Positions 1-8,913 of a stretch of DNA of 35,348 nucleotides are shown in pieces; within the stretch, counting starts at the first letter, position 1; each line of letters starts with the position of its first letter. Position numbers and translations under genes: made by a program. The notes beneath the pieces were generated by a model that did not search any database, was not told where the DNA came from, and saw only the letters and a list, made by a program, of their open reading frames with translations. The DNA is from Bacillota bacterium (GTDB taxonomy: Bacteria > Bacillota > Clostridia > SK-Y3), in contig JAKSBV010000033.1 of the NCBI GenBank assembly GCA_022360955.1, positions 1 through 35,348 on the forward strand, given 5' to 3'.

Positions 1-212
1 ATCTTAGAGATTGTTTGCGCAGCGTAGGAAAAGCGGCTTCAACTGTTTGAGCGCCAGCGAGTTTTGAAGCATTCGTTGGGGACATTCCCCGACGAAGGAG
101 AGGTGTGTCCCCTTACCTTAGCCCAAGCAATACAAGCTCTTAGATTCGGAATATCTGTTACTGGAGTACGATTATATTTCAATCTTTACTGTTTATTATC
201 TATATAGATAAC
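1..212 (+). repeat. Dispersed repeat, copy 1 (cut by the window edge)
   Basis: This non-coding segment matches the reverse complement of 31041-31246. I counted about 11 mismatches over the first 170 aligned positions, and similarity then fades until about position 212. It contains a hairpin with arms GGGGACA (78-84) and TGTCCCC (106-112), and an outer pair GCTTCAA/TTGAAGC around 36-70. It ends in the perfect palindrome TTATCTATATAGATAA (196-211). The GGGGACA...TGTCCCC motif recalls repeats near REP-associated (IS200-like) transposases in Clostridia, from memory. No transposase is present. The left end lies outside the window. Confidence 0.85.
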
Positions 213-266
213 GCATTGTAAAACTGGTTATTCTTATTGTTTGCACCAAACCCAAATAATATAAAT

Positions 267-302
267 AAAAAAACGCCGATCCTTTAGATTTGGCGTTTTT
301 TT
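267..302 (-). terminator. Rho-independent terminator of spo0A (possibly bidirectional)
   Basis: An inverted repeat with core arms AACGCC (272-277) and GGCGTT (292-297) is flanked by A-runs on the left and T-runs on the right. Read on the minus strand, the stem is followed by a long U-run just downstream of the spo0A stop codon. The A-run on the other side makes it usable in both directions. Confidence 0.85.
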
Positions 303-325
303 ATATGTATTTTTAAAATTTAATT

Positions 326-1132
326 TTATCCAACCTTCATCTGCAGCCTCAATTTATCGGCAATCATCGCGATAAATTCGCTGTTCGTAGGTTTGCCCTT
401 CGATGTCTGTATCGTGTACCCGAAAAGGCTGTTTAATATTTCAACCTGTCCTCTCCCCCATGCCACTTCAATCGCATGTCTGATAGCCCTTTCTACCCTG
501 CTTGGTGTAGTATTGTACTGCCTCGCAATATTAGGATACAGCTGTTTGGTAATAGAGTTGATAATCTCCATATCTTTGATTGCCATCATAATGGCATCTC
601 TTAAATATTGATATCCTTTTATGTGTGCAGGCACACCGATTTCATGAATAACTTTTGTAACACTTGATTCAACATCTTTTAGGGGGATACCGTATGCAGC
701 CTTTGCATCATTTACTGCTGCTTGATTGACAGGTGTTTTTTTCACTTGAATCGAACCCTTCAACTGTCTTATGCGTTCTAACAACACATTAATATCAAAG
801 GGTTTTACAACATAATACTCAGCACCTAAAGCCATTGCACTCTGAGTAATTTTATCCTGCCCCACCGCCGACAACATAATGTAAATTGGTTTATGGGAAA
901 GATTCGCAGCATTTAATTGCTCCAAAACCCCCAATCCATCCAAATGTGGCATAATGACATCAAGAATAGCAACATCAGGTAATAATGCAGTAATTAGTTC
1001 ACATGCCTCCGAGCCGTCTTTCGCAACGCCTACTACCTCAATATCTTCCTGATTGTTGAGATATTCGCACATAATTTCGCAAAAATCTTTGTTGTCATCT
1101 GCTATCACAATTCTAATCTTGTTCTCTAACAC
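326..1132 (-). CDS. spo0A: Sporulation master response regulator Spo0A
   Basis: This is the transcription factor that commits cells to sporulation once phosphorylated. The 268-residue product has an N-terminal receiver domain (about 5-120) with acidic residues D12 and D13, phosphoacceptor D58 in the ILDVIMP context, and a conserved lysine in VVKPFD. A linker follows, then the Spo0A-type DNA-binding domain (about 150-268) with recognition segment [18 protein letters not shown]. The start is GTG at 1132, preceded by a GGGGGG ribosome binding site; the ATG two bases upstream is out of frame and closes at once. Length is normal for the family. The gene lies downstream of spoIVB, the common Firmicute arrangement, but a terminator (1529-1554) and its own promoter (1175-1203) separate them. 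Confidence 0.98.
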   Translation of the reverse strand: MLENKIRIVIADDNKDFCEIMCEYLNNQEDIEVVGVAKDGSEACELITALLPDVAILDVIMPHLDGLGVLEQLNAANLSHKPIYIMLSAVGQDKITQSAMALGAEYYVVKPFDINVLLERIRQLKGSIQVKKTPVNQAAVNDAKAAYGIPLKDVESSVTKVIHEIGVPAHIKGYQYLRDAIMMAIKDMEIINSITKQLYPNIARQYNTTPSRVERAIRHAIEVAWGRGQVEILNSLFGYTIQTSKGKPTNSEFIAMIADKLRLQMKVG

Positions 1133-1174
1133 ATTTAATCCCCCTTTTGAATTTGTATTTTTTTACATAATTAT

Positions 1175-1203
1175 ATTATATTTTCTAATTGATAAAATTT
1201 CAA
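1175..1203 (-). promoter_or_regulatory. SigA-type promoter of spo0A
   Basis: On the minus strand a -35 box TTGAAA (1198-1203) is followed after exactly 17 bases by a -10 box TATAAT (1175-1180). The expected transcript start is near 1168, which gives a leader of roughly 35 bases before the GTG start. I did not find a convincing SigH (AGGA...GAAT) promoter next to it, although spo0A in Bacillus has one. Confidence 0.8.
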
Positions 1204-1220
1204 GCACTAATTTATAAAAT

Positions 1221-1349
1221 TCAACATTTTTTTAACAGGGAATACAAAAAAATCTCAAATTTAGAAATTAAATTCAAAATTAGCGTCACAAACATTGTAT
1301 GTTCTTGTATTATATGTATTATTTGGCATTTATATAAAGGCAATATCAA
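1221..1349 (-). CDS. Possible small ORF upstream of spo0A (42 codons, TTG start)
   Basis: A good Shine-Dalgarno sequence AGGAGG (1356-1361) stands six bases before a TTG codon at 1349. This opens a 42-codon frame ending in TGA at 1221-1223. The deduced peptide is hydrophobic with a basic C-terminus. It lies between the spoIVB terminator and the spo0A promoter, and I recognise no homologue. The surrounding DNA is very A+T-rich, so chance is a real possibility. The rest of 1133-1603 shows only the spo0A promoter and the spoIVB terminator. Confidence 0.25.
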   Translation of the reverse strand: MILPLYKCQIIHIIQEHTMFVTLILNLISKFEIFLYSLLKKC

Positions 1350-1528
1350 CAACAACCTCCTTTTTAATTTGACGCCATTCAACTATACAATATGAAAAAT
1401 ATATTATTAAAAATGATTTTTATTTACAAAATTACAATAAAAATAACGAACTGCGACCTAAACACATTTGAGCAAGGACATGGTAAAAATACATGATCAT
1501 TCATTGCATCCCATCCTTATCAAATGCT

Positions 1529-1554
1529 AAAAACTGGGGAGAAATCACCCCCAG
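1529..1554 (-). terminator. Rho-independent terminator of spoIVB
   Basis: Arms CTGGGG (1534-1539) and CCCCAG (1549-1554) form a compact hairpin. On the minus strand it is followed by five U residues (1529-1533). It lies about 50 bases after the spoIVB stop and isolates spo0A from spoIVB. Confidence 0.8.
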
Positions 1555-1603
1555 CCTGCTTTATCATCCTTCAAAATACCTTTGCCGATACAAGAAAAAC
1601 ACT

Positions 1604-2911
1604 TCACTCACGGGCTTGCGCAATATTTGTAGTTTTTTTAAGCATCCAGTCAATAAATATGCCGTACCCTCGTGAAGGATCATTGACAAAAACATGGGTA
1701 ACGGCCCCTACTACTTTTCCATCCTGTATAATAGGACTTCCGCTCATCCCTTGTACAATCCCGCCGGTTAAATCTAACAATTTGGGATCTGTAATTTTGA
1801 TAATCATTCCTTTAGAATTTTGTTCATTTTGTTTCAATACTTTTTGTATTTCGATATCAAATTTATTAATTTTCTCCCCTTTTACATTGGATAATATATG
1901 GGCTTTCCCTTCTTTTACCTGTGCTCTGAGCGCCACCGGCATCGGCTTGGCATATTCGTTGTCAATACTTCCGTATAGTTTTCCAAAAATACCACAGCTG
2001 CTATTTTCTTTTATTTCACCCAAACCGGATTCTTGCTGCATAAAAACCCCTTTTAATTCACCCGGTTTACCTTTTTTCCCTTTTCTGACGGAAACAATGC
2101 TGGATTTAAGGATAGACCCTTCTTTTACAGTAAGAAGTTCACCGGTATCAACATCCGTAATCCCATGTCCCAAGGCAGCGAAGTAATTGGTGTTCGGATC
2201 ATAAAAAGTCAATGTCCCAATACCCGCCGTACTATCTCTTACCCATACCCCTATTTTATAGGTCTTATCTTCACTGCATTTTACAGGCATTATTGTCGTT
2301 TTAACCACTTTGCCGTTTCTTCTAATACGCATGTTTAATTCATTGCCTTGTGACATTTCAACAATTTCTACCAAGTGCTCAATATCTTCCACTTTAATAT
2401 TGCCCATCAGCTCTATGAAGTCCCCTTCTTTAATACCGGCTTCTTTCCATGGCGTGTATCCTTTTCCATCCATTCCGTTTACTTCCGAAAGGCCTATGAC
2501 CAAAATACCATCCGTATACAGCTTTACCCCAACCGTATTGCCGCACGGAACGATACTGGTTTTTGGAAGCACACTTACATTTACAGATCTAAACGGTATC
2601 ACACCAAACAATTTTAAATTAATATTAAAATCTCCCAATTGTTCCGATTTAATAACCAAGGGTGAGTTTAATTTCACACTCGTATATCTGTCTTGCACAA
2701 TTTCTCCGTTTAAACTCAAAACACCCTTCTTATCAACCTGGGCATCAATGCGGACCGGTGTATCAACATTATAAGTATATTCTTCACCTTCCAAAAGCAT
2801 CAATCTGCTTGGAAAGATTAAATACATCTGTAAAATAAGCATAAAAGGGACTGCAATTAATACTAAAAATAAAATAATTAATCTTTTTTTTATATAGCTT
2901 TGTGAATTCAA
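1604..2911 (-). CDS. spoIVB: SpoIVB serine peptidase (S55), SigK-checkpoint signal
   Basis: SpoIVB is made in the forespore and secreted into the intermembrane space. In Bacillus it triggers SpoIVFB-dependent pro-SigK processing. The protein has one N-terminal membrane segment (about 10-35), an extracellular region, a PDZ domain (about 120-210) and the S55 peptidase domain. The latter has histidine in GHGITD and serine in GMSGSP (about H249 and S390 from the TTG start). I start at TTG 2911, giving 435 residues, because the GGAG ribosome binding site is eight bases away. The longer in-frame GTG at 2920 overlaps that site and could not be used efficiently. No spoIVF genes are visible here. Confidence 0.95.
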   Translation of the reverse strand: MNSQSYIKKRLIILFLVLIAVPFMLILQMYLIFPSRLMLLEGEEYTYNVDTPVRIDAQVDKKGVLSLNGEIVQDRYTSVKLNSPLVIKSEQLGDFNINLKLFGVIPFRSVNVSVLPKTSIVPCGNTVGVKLYTDGILVIGLSEVNGMDGKGYTPWKEAGIKEGDFIELMGNIKVEDIEHLVEIVEMSQGNELNMRIRRNGKVVKTTIMPVKCSEDKTYKIGVWVRDSTAGIGTLTFYDPNTNYFAALGHGITDVDTGELLTVKEGSILKSSIVSVRKGKKGKPGELKGVFMQQESGLGEIKENSSCGIFGKLYGSIDNEYAKPMPVALRAQVKEGKAHILSNVKGEKINKFDIEIQKVLKQNEQNSKGMIIKITDPKLLDLTGGIVQGMSGSPIIQDGKVVGAVTHVFVNDPSRGYGIFIDWMLKKTTNIAQARE

Positions 2912-3162
2912 AGAGGCCACTCCTTCAATGCCCCCAAATCTTCAGCATCAGATTCTCCAAAAAAAACCATATTATTTTACATAATTCTTTATCTAAAATT
3001 AAATTAACCTTAAACAACCTTTATTATGCTAACAATATATTAGTGATTTGGTAAGTCATTTTTTTGAAAATGCTGAAGCAAAGCACTTTGAATGGAAAGA
3101 AAAGAAGGCATCCTTTTATCACAAACCTATGTCATTATTTACTTTAAAAAAAATTCAAAAAA

Positions 3163-3197
3163 CAAAAAAATCCGGGCTAAAAGTCCGGATTTTTTTG
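3163..3197 (-). terminator. Bidirectional terminator after the floA operon
   Basis: Arms TCCGG (3171-3175) and CCGGA (3185-3189) are flanked by A-rich sequence on the left and seven T residues on the right. On the minus strand it follows the stop of the 140-residue protein gene. It separates the pdaA/nfeD/floA group from spoIVB. Confidence 0.8.
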
Positions 3198-3201
3198 TTC
3201 T

Positions 3202-3624
3202 TCACTTTCTTCGTCCTTTGGGCACTCCTAAAACTTCACTCATAATAATGCCATTGATGATAGACTCTCCGGTAAATTCTATGGGTGCGAGTTCGTTGTC
3301 TGCCGGATAACGGTCAGCATTTCCTGTATCTTTTTTAACGGCTTTCTTCGAAGCGGCATGATACGCCGGCGCCGAAGACTGCTGCATAACATCAAAATCG
3401 GTTTCCGGAAAGTCACGCTCCGACCGTACCGACACACCAGTCACTTCTTCTGCCATATCCGATTCATCATCTTTAAACTCAAAAAATGCTGAACCGGGAT
3501 GATTGACAATAGGCGGTGTTCGGTATTGTCTTGTCGCTTTTCCGGCATTTTTAACGTTTTGCAAATAGCCTATTACCAATTGCACCAAAAGATAAATAAC
3601 AATCCCGGTTATTATCGCCTGCAT
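3202..3624 (-). CDS. Small membrane-anchored protein downstream of floA, unknown function
   Basis: I do not recognise this 140-residue protein. It has a single N-terminal hydrophobic segment (about 3-20) followed by a hydrophilic, charged and probably largely disordered tail, so it looks like a membrane-tethered cytoplasmic protein. It starts four bases after the floA stop, with AAGGCGTG as a ribosome binding site that overlaps the floA stop codon. It is therefore translationally linked to floA and nfeD and is the last gene before a terminator. A role with the flotillin scaffold is inferred from position only. Confidence 0.8.
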   Translation of the reverse strand: MQAIITGIVIYLLVQLVIGYLQNVKNAGKATRQYRTPPIVNHPGSAFFEFKDDESDMAEEVTGVSVRSERDFPETDFDVMQQSSAPAYHAASKKAVKKDTGNADRYPADNELAPIEFTGESIINGIIMSEVLGVPKGRRK

Positions 3625-3628
3625 CGAA

Positions 3629-4636
3629 TCACGCCTTATTATTATTAGTCGTTTGATTTACGGAAGCATCTTTACCGCCCACTTTAGCGATGGAATCTCT
3701 CATCTGCGTATCCGCTTTAACATTTTGAAGATTATAATAATCCATCACGCCCAAGTTTCCCTGTTTCAAGGCTTCTGCCATGGCTTTAGGCACCTCGGCT
3801 TCCGCTTCCACAACTTTTGCTCTCATTTCCTGAACCGCAGCCTTCATTTCCTGTTCTTTTGCAATCGCCATGGCTCTTCTTTCTTCCGCTTTAGCCTGTG
3901 CAATACGCTTATCCGCTTCCGCTTGGTCTGTCTGCAAATGGGCGCCGATATTTCTTCCTACATCCACATCGGCAATATCAATGGAAAGAATTTCAAAGGC
4001 CGTACCGGAATCCAATCCTTTATCCAACACAGTCATTGAAATCAAATCCGGGTTCTCTAAGACAACCTTATGGGAGGCGGAAGAACCTACGGTTGTTACG
4101 ATCCCTTCACCAACTCTTGCAATGATGGTATCTTCGCCGGCACCGCCAACAAGGCGGTCAATATTGGCCCTCACCGTAACCCTGGCTCTGGCCTTTACCT
4201 CTATACCGTCTTTAGCAACAGCCGCCACAACGGGGGTCTCAATCACCTTAGGATTTACGCTCATTTTAACGGCTTGCAATACGTCTCGACCTGCCAAATC
4301 AATGGCTGCCGCCCTTTCAAACATCAGCGGAATATTGGCCCTCTGTGCGGCAATCAGCGCGTTCACAACATTATCCACGTTCCCTCCGGCTAAATAGTGG
4401 GTCTCCAGCTTATCCACACTCACATCTAATCCGGCTTTTTGAGACTTAATCATAGGATTGACAATTCTGGACGGTACAACTCTTCTCAACCTCATCCCAA
4501 TCAAATTGAAAATACCTACGTTCACTCCGGCAGCCAAGGCTGAAATCCAAAGTCCGATGGGAACAAAAGAGAAAAGCAATACAAGCACAACAATTAAAAT
4601 CAAAACCAATCCAAAAGTAGCATTTAAAAAACCCAT
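3629..4636 (-). CDS. floA: Flotillin-like protein FloA (YqfA)
   Basis: FloA is a bacterial flotillin homologue that organises functional membrane microdomains and affects secretion and signalling complexes. The 335-residue length is typical. The N-terminus (about 5-45) holds one or two hydrophobic segments that anchor it. A SPFH-like region follows, with the repeated alanine- and valine-rich stretches typical of this subfamily. The segment at about 235-290 is rich in alanine, glutamate and lysine and likely forms a coiled coil. The start follows AAAGGAG with good spacing. It lies 43 bases after nfeD, the pairing seen for yqeZ-yqfA in Bacillus. Confidence 0.95.
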   Translation of the reverse strand: MGFLNATFGLVLILIVVLVLLFSFVPIGLWISALAAGVNVGIFNLIGMRLRRVVPSRIVNPMIKSQKAGLDVSVDKLETHYLAGGNVDNVVNALIAAQRANIPLMFERAAAIDLAGRDVLQAVKMSVNPKVIETPVVAAVAKDGIEVKARARVTVRANIDRLVGGAGEDTIIARVGEGIVTTVGSSASHKVVLENPDLISMTVLDKGLDSGTAFEILSIDIADVDVGRNIGAHLQTDQAEADKRIAQAKAEERRAMAIAKEQEMKAAVQEMRAKVVEAEAEVPKAMAEALKQGNLGVMDYYNLQNVKADTQMRDSIAKVGGKDASVNQTTNNNKA

Positions 4637-4679
4637 GTGTATTCTCCTTTCTTTTATAATAGGTCTACCTATTATCCGT

Positions 4680-5963
4680 TCAATCTGTTTTCCTCACAAC
4701 CACCCTGCCGCCTTCCACAGTAATTACTTTCACCCGGGAACCTCTTTCAATATATTCACCCTCGGATACGGCATCAACACGTTTATCTCCGATTTGAATG
4801 GTCCCTGCAGGTCTCAGCAGTGTAATCGCTTCACCTTCCAAACCCAGCAATTCCTCTTTTTCCTTTTTGTGGGATATATAGCCTTGATCATTTTTTTGTT
4901 CGTCTTTTAATATGATATGTGCAAAAAGCTTATTTTTCGGCGCATGTTTGAATACTATATACAACACACCAATGCTTAATACAATGGCTACCGCAAAAGA
5001 TCCGGCCGCCTCCACAGGGCTTGCAGAGCCTATGAGGATACTGATCACAATACAACTTATGCCCGCAATACCGGGTACGCCAAAGCCGGGAATCGCAATC
5101 TCAATACCCAACAAAATGATCCCTGCCACAAAAAGGATCAACACACTCCAGTCCGCATGTCCCGCAAGCACTCTGCCGGCAAAAAACAGCGCAAAAGACA
5201 GAATCCCCACGGATCCAAAAAGCCCAAAACCTGCCGTAAAAATCTCTCCCACAATCCCTATAATCCCAAGGGTAATCAATAAGGTGGAAACATATGCGCT
5301 ATTGGTAATCCTTGCAATATTGGTCCGAAAGTCATATTCCAGCACCACAACATCCGACTGGCGCATATCGAGATATTCATACAAGCCGGACCTTCCTGCA
5401 ACGACCTCATCCACAATACCATGCTTGAGGGCCTCCCGGGCGGTTAAATTCAGAAGCTTGCCTTTTGGCTTGATACCTTCAATTTCCAAATCCGCATCGG
5501 CCATTCCCGCTATAATCTCAGCGTTCCGCCCTCTTAACTCTGCAACACTTCGCAATTTACCGGTCCAGTAAGAAATATATTTTTCTTCTCTCGGTCTTGT
5601 TTCTGCCGAGCCGATGCTAATGGCTTGATTGGCAATCACTTGATCACCGGAAATAGAAATAATAACGCCCGCTGAAATCGCATTATTCTTTATATAAGTA
5701 ACCGTGGGCAATGGTGCGTCTATGATCAATTGACTCATCTTTAAAGCCGCGTCCACCAATCCTCCTTCGGTATCGATCTCAAAGATAATTTGAGAGGCGT
5801 TGCTGGCTTGGGCCTCCTGAATGGCTTTATCCACGTAAACCACCAAGGCATTATTGATCTCTCCCTTGACGGGAACCAAATACGCCTTTTGTGCCGGCTG
5901 CGCTTGCACAATCCCTATGCCTATTATAATGAGTATCACATAAACAATCAGTTTTTTGTACAT
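4680..5963 (-). CDS. NfeD-family membrane serine protease (long form, YqeZ-like)
   Basis: This is a membrane protease-like partner of flotillins. From the chosen start it has 427 residues: signal/anchor segment (about 4-22), ClpP/S49-like protease domain (about 28-230), a cluster of transmembrane helices (about 230-345) and a C-terminal OB-fold NfeD domain (about 370-427). The likely nucleophile is S97 in NNAISAG, with K136 as the probable general base. I start at ATG 5963 because GGGGGTGAG precedes it. A longer in-frame ATG at 6047 would read through a hairpin-rich intergenic repeat. Adjacent floA supports the assignment. Confidence 0.93.
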   Translation of the reverse strand: MYKKLIVYVILIIIGIGIVQAQPAQKAYLVPVKGEINNALVVYVDKAIQEAQASNASQIIFEIDTEGGLVDAALKMSQLIIDAPLPTVTYIKNNAISAGVIISISGDQVIANQAISIGSAETRPREEKYISYWTGKLRSVAELRGRNAEIIAGMADADLEIEGIKPKGKLLNLTAREALKHGIVDEVVAGRSGLYEYLDMRQSDVVVLEYDFRTNIARITNSAYVSTLLITLGIIGIVGEIFTAGFGLFGSVGILSFALFFAGRVLAGHADWSVLILFVAGIILLGIEIAIPGFGVPGIAGISCIVISILIGSASPVEAAGSFAVAIVLSIGVLYIVFKHAPKNKLFAHIILKDEQKNDQGYISHKKEKEELLGLEGEAITLLRPAGTIQIGDKRVDAVSEGEYIERGSRVKVITVEGGRVVVRKTD

Positions 5964-5994
5964 GGACTCACCCCCGAATTTAAGGTACAGGATA

Positions 5995-6063
5995 GGCATA
6001 CAGCATACAATTAAAAAACCCGTTTTCTGCAAAACGCTGTATGCCATACGCTGTCAGCTGTAC
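5995..6063. repeat. Intergenic repeat with nested hairpins between pdaA and nfeD
   Basis: Perfect 10-base arms GGCATACAGC (5995-6004) and GCTGTATGCC (6036-6045) enclose a smaller hairpin. Next to them is CTGTCAGCTGTAC (6051-6063), which recurs in opposite orientation at 16546-16558. The segment belongs to a family of short intergenic repeats seen several times in this window. Confidence 0.65.
6013..6036 (-). terminator. Weak terminator-like hairpin between pdaA and nfeD
   Basis: On the minus strand CGTTTT (6031-6036) pairs with AAAACG (6021-6026), followed by GG and six U residues. The stem is only six pairs, mostly A-U, so it could allow partial readthrough from pdaA into nfeD. Confidence 0.4.
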
Positions 6064-6071
6064 ACCGGTTA

Positions 6072-7079
6072 TTATTCTTCCTCTTCCTGCTCCAAAGCAA
6101 TGTCGTCCAGCGACTTAAATTCATACCCTTTTTCCCGTGCATCTTTAATGATCCTCTCCAATGCTTCGGCGTTATCTTGTGATACCGCATGCAGTAATAA
6201 AATGGCTCCATTATGGATACCGCCCATCACATTCTTATACGCATAATCGGCACCTTTCTGCTTATCCGTTTCCCAATCCCTGTAAGCAAAACTCCAGAAT
6301 ACTGTTTGATAGCCTAAATTTTGTGTAATCGCAAGGGTTCTTTCACTGTATTCCCCTTTGGGGGGTCTTAAATATTTCATATTTTTCTGAAAGGCTTCGT
6401 AAAAGGCCCGCTCGACACCTAAGATTTCCTCTTCCAGCTTTTTTTCATCGAATACGCCGGGCATACTGGGATGTGTTACCGTATGATTGGCAACAATATG
6501 TCCTTCTTCTACCATCCTTTTAACCAAATCTTCATGATGCTTAAGATAGGAGCCTGTAATAAAAAAAGCGGCAGGCACCTTATTTTCTTTTAAAGTATCC
6601 AGTATCTTAGGCGTATATCCATTCTCATACCCTTCATCAAAGGTCAGATACAACACTTTTTGGTCCGTATGTTCAATAAACATCCCGTCATATTTTTTTA
6701 ACAATGCCTCTATATCCGCATTTGTGGTGGAAGGCTTATTGTCTTTTTCTCTTCTAAACCACCAGGCCAGACGGGTATTGTCCAAGTGAGCATATTCGCC
6801 CTGCAACTTTTTGGAATCCGGATCTACAGCCGGTTCCTCTTTTACCTCTTCTTTCTCCGGCAATACCTCATTAACGTCTTTGTCTTTATCGGTATCCTTA
6901 TCCTTCTCTTCTTCGGCCTCTCTTTCCCCCGGAACATCCGGCTGCCGCACCTCTATACCGGTACTATCGGTTTCTTCCAAACCTGTTTCCGCTATACCCC
7001 GGGCTTTGGTGCCGCAGGCCATCAAGTGCACTGCCAAAAATATAAGAAGGATACAGGCAAGGCTTCTTTTTGTCCTCAT
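6072..7079 (-). CDS. pdaA: PdaA-type polysaccharide deacetylase lipoprotein (spore cortex delta-lactam synthesis)
   Basis: PdaA enzymes deacetylate N-acetylmuramic acid as a step to muramic delta-lactam in spore cortex peptidoglycan. The product (335 residues) begins with a lipoprotein signal ending in LMAC (C22). A highly charged Glu/Lys/Asp-rich linker (about 45-90) follows, then a NodB-type domain (about 140-325). TFDEGYENG (146-154) supplies the metal-binding aspartate, and NHTVTH carries H199 and H203. The segment just before the domain (AWWF, KYDGMF) also resembles PdaA. I start at ATG 7079 after GTGGGG; the frame stays open to 7139, but the lipoprotein signal fits the shorter form. Lipoprotein anchoring and the long acidic linker differ from Bacillus PdaA. 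Confidence 0.87.
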   Translation of the reverse strand: MRTKRSLACILLIFLAVHLMACGTKARGIAETGLEETDSTGIEVRQPDVPGEREAEEEKDKDTDKDKDVNEVLPEKEEVKEEPAVDPDSKKLQGEYAHLDNTRLAWWFRREKDNKPSTTNADIEALLKKYDGMFIEHTDQKVLYLTFDEGYENGYTPKILDTLKENKVPAAFFITGSYLKHHEDLVKRMVEEGHIVANHTVTHPSMPGVFDEKKLEEEILGVERAFYEAFQKNMKYLRPPKGEYSERTLAITQNLGYQTVFWSFAYRDWETDKQKGADYAYKNVMGGIHNGAILLLHAVSQDNAEALERIIKDAREKGYEFKSLDDIALEQEEEE

Positions 7080-7162
7080 TGTTTCCCCACTTCCCTTTTT
7101 CTCTGGTGATATCCTTATTTTATTATAATCATGAGGCAAAGTACAGAGAAATTTTTACTAAT

Positions 7163-7212
7163 TCACCGTTCACACCGAAAAGATTGCTAAGTTTTTTCAT
7201 TGTAAACGGTGA
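7163..7212. repeat. Intergenic inverted repeat downstream of the M18 gene
   Basis: Perfect eight-base arms TCACCGTT (7163-7170) and AACGGTGA (7205-7212) enclose 34 bases. It lies just beyond the aminopeptidase stop. It has no clean U-run, so it may be an mRNA 3' structure or one of the intergenic repeats of this genome. Confidence 0.5.
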
Positions 7213-7235
7213 GTTGTAAGGGGCAAACCCAAAGG

Positions 7236-8672
7236 TTATGCCTTGTAAAAGGCATGATATGCCTTATAGGCCATATAGATATCCAATTTGCCTGCAATTT
7301 CAAAGGGGGCATGCATGGAGAACAAGGCTACACCACAATCAACCACATCAATATTCAAATTCGCAACGAACTGTGCAATGGTGCCTCCACCGCCCTGGTC
7401 CACTTTACCCAACGCTCCGATCTGCCATGGGATCTTGCTGTCATTAAATAACGTTCTGATTTCCCCTACAAATTCCGCATGAGCATCACTAGCACCGGCT
7501 TTCCCCCTTGCACCCGTATACTTGGTGATGACAATCCCTTTATTCATAAAGGGTGCATTTCTCTTGTCATGTACTTCCGGATAGCTGGGATCAAAAGCTG
7601 CGCTTACATCGGCAGACAAGCATTTTGAGCGGCCCAATACCTTGCTGAGCATCAAATGATTATACGGCACATCCGTTGTTAATTGGCACATTTCAGCCAG
7701 TACGTCTTCAAAAAATCGTGACTGCATGCCCGTATTGCCCATGCTGCCCACTTCCTCTTTGTCTACAAGCAGGCACACAGCTGTCTTTTCAGGCTGTTCC
7801 GCCGCCAGTATGGCCTGTAAAGCAGTATAACAGCATACCCTATCATCGTGCCCGTATCCGCCTACCATGCTTCGGTCCAAGCCGACATCCCTGGCTTTTA
7901 ACGCAGGTACGATTTCAAGCTCCGCACTGATAAAATCTTCTTCCCCGATACCGTACTTCTGATGCAAAAGATTCAAAATATTTAGTTTGAATTTTTCTTT
8001 TACCTGATCATCCTGATAAGGCATACTGCCAAAAAGAATATTAAGGCCTTCTCCCGTTATGCCTTCGGTCATTTTCTTCTGCATCTGGTCCCGGGCCAAA
8101 TGGGGCAGTAAATCGGTTACACAAAACACCGGGTCATTGTCATCTTCTCCAATGGCAATATCCACCTTTTGCCCATCGTTTTTAACCACCACGCCATGCA
8201 GGGCTAACGGCAAAGCAGTCCACTGATATTTTTTGATGCCGCCGTAGTAATGGGTCTTTAACAAGACCACTCCGCCGTCTTCATAAATAGGATTCTGCTT
8301 CAAATCGATTCTAGGTACGTCCATATGCGCACCTACAATATGCACGCCCTCTGTCAGGCCTTTCTTCCCAATTACGGCAAGCATAATCCCTTTTTCCCTG
8401 TTCACAACATAAACTTTATCCCCGGCACTCAGCTTCTTCTTTGTCCGCATCAATTCATCCAGTGCTGCAAAGCCTTTTTCACGCGCCAAACGAATGGTTT
8501 CTGACACACCTTCCCTTTCTGTTTTTGCACGGTCAAGAAAGGTCTTGTATCCTTCACAAAAATCAAAAACCTGCTGTTTTTCATCTTCCGCGATAACCTC
8601 CCATCCGTTCTTGGCTTCATATTTTAGTTCATCCCATAATTGTTGGCCTTTAGATTTTTCTTGTTTACCCAT
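7236..8672 (-). CDS. M18-family zinc aminopeptidase
   Basis: This is a cytoplasmic dinuclear-metal aminopeptidase of family M18, removing N-terminal residues from peptides. At 478 residues it has the family's usual size. Metal-binding and catalytic landmarks appear in order: AHMDVPRID (about 135-143), VDKEEVGSMGN (catalytic glutamate pair), SDAHAEF and the C-terminal FSMHAPFE with a metal-binding histidine. The start follows GACAGGAGATGATACATC with a good ribosome binding site. A strong promoter lies upstream (8756-8784), so the gene is probably expressed alone. Confidence 0.93.
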   Translation of the reverse strand: MGKQEKSKGQQLWDELKYEAKNGWEVIAEDEKQQVFDFCEGYKTFLDRAKTEREGVSETIRLAREKGFAALDELMRTKKKLSAGDKVYVVNREKGIMLAVIGKKGLTEGVHIVGAHMDVPRIDLKQNPIYEDGGVVLLKTHYYGGIKKYQWTALPLALHGVVVKNDGQKVDIAIGEDDNDPVFCVTDLLPHLARDQMQKKMTEGITGEGLNILFGSMPYQDDQVKEKFKLNILNLLHQKYGIGEEDFISAELEIVPALKARDVGLDRSMVGGYGHDDRVCCYTALQAILAAEQPEKTAVCLLVDKEEVGSMGNTGMQSRFFEDVLAEMCQLTTDVPYNHLMLSKVLGRSKCLSADVSAAFDPSYPEVHDKRNAPFMNKGIVITKYTGARGKAGASDAHAEFVGEIRTLFNDSKIPWQIGALGKVDQGGGGTIAQFVANLNIDVVDCGVALFSMHAPFEIAGKLDIYMAYKAYHAFYKA

Positions 8673-8708
8673 GATGTATCATCTCCTGTCGGTTAGTTTG
8701 GAATGCGG

Positions 8709-8731
8709 CGTTTGGCATTCAAATCCAAACG
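8709..8731 (-). other. Hairpin in the 5' leader of the M18 mRNA
   Basis: Arms CGTTTGG (8709-8715) and CCAAACG (8725-8731) form a seven-pair hairpin with a nine-base loop. It lies in the leader between the promoter at 8756-8784 and the start at 8672. There is no U-run, so it is not an attenuator of the usual kind. Confidence 0.45.
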
Positions 8732-8755
8732 GCAGCTTTTTTCATCCCATTATTT

Positions 8756-8784
8756 ATTATACTTCTCAAATCTTAACTTTTCAA
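8756..8784 (-). promoter_or_regulatory. SigA-type promoter of the M18 aminopeptidase gene
   Basis: On the minus strand TTGAAA (8779-8784) and TATAAT (8756-8761) are separated by exactly 17 bases. The predicted leader is about 75 bases. Confidence 0.75.
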
Positions 8785-8855
8785 TTCTAATTTTGTACTA
8801 GGATGTATCAATTTGGGTTTAAAAAATGGTTCCGATAATTGATACTGCAAAACTG

Positions 8856-8913
8856 AAAAATAAACAAGCCCTACTACGCCAGGTCTATTTAAGACCCAAC
8901 ATAGCAGGGCTTG
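8856..8913 (-). terminator. Terminator overlapping the 3' end of the PF06541-like gene
   Basis: Arms of 12 bases with one mismatch (8865-8876 and 8902-8913), plus an inner GGTCT/AGACC pair, form a long hairpin. On the minus strand it is followed by TTTATTTTT. The last codons and stop codon of the upstream gene lie inside the stem. Confidence 0.8.

Noticed and set aside
1133-1603. SigH promoter for spo0A
   Set aside because: An AGGA-like motif exists at 1356-1361, but no GAAT follows at the right distance; it is better read as a ribosome binding site of a small frame.
3870-4397. Long plus-strand frames antisense to floA, and similar ones opposite spoIVB, nfeD, polA and the 551-residue protein gene
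   Set aside because: They lack ribosome binding sites and family resemblance, and lie wholly opposite well-supported genes; they reflect codon bias of the real strand.
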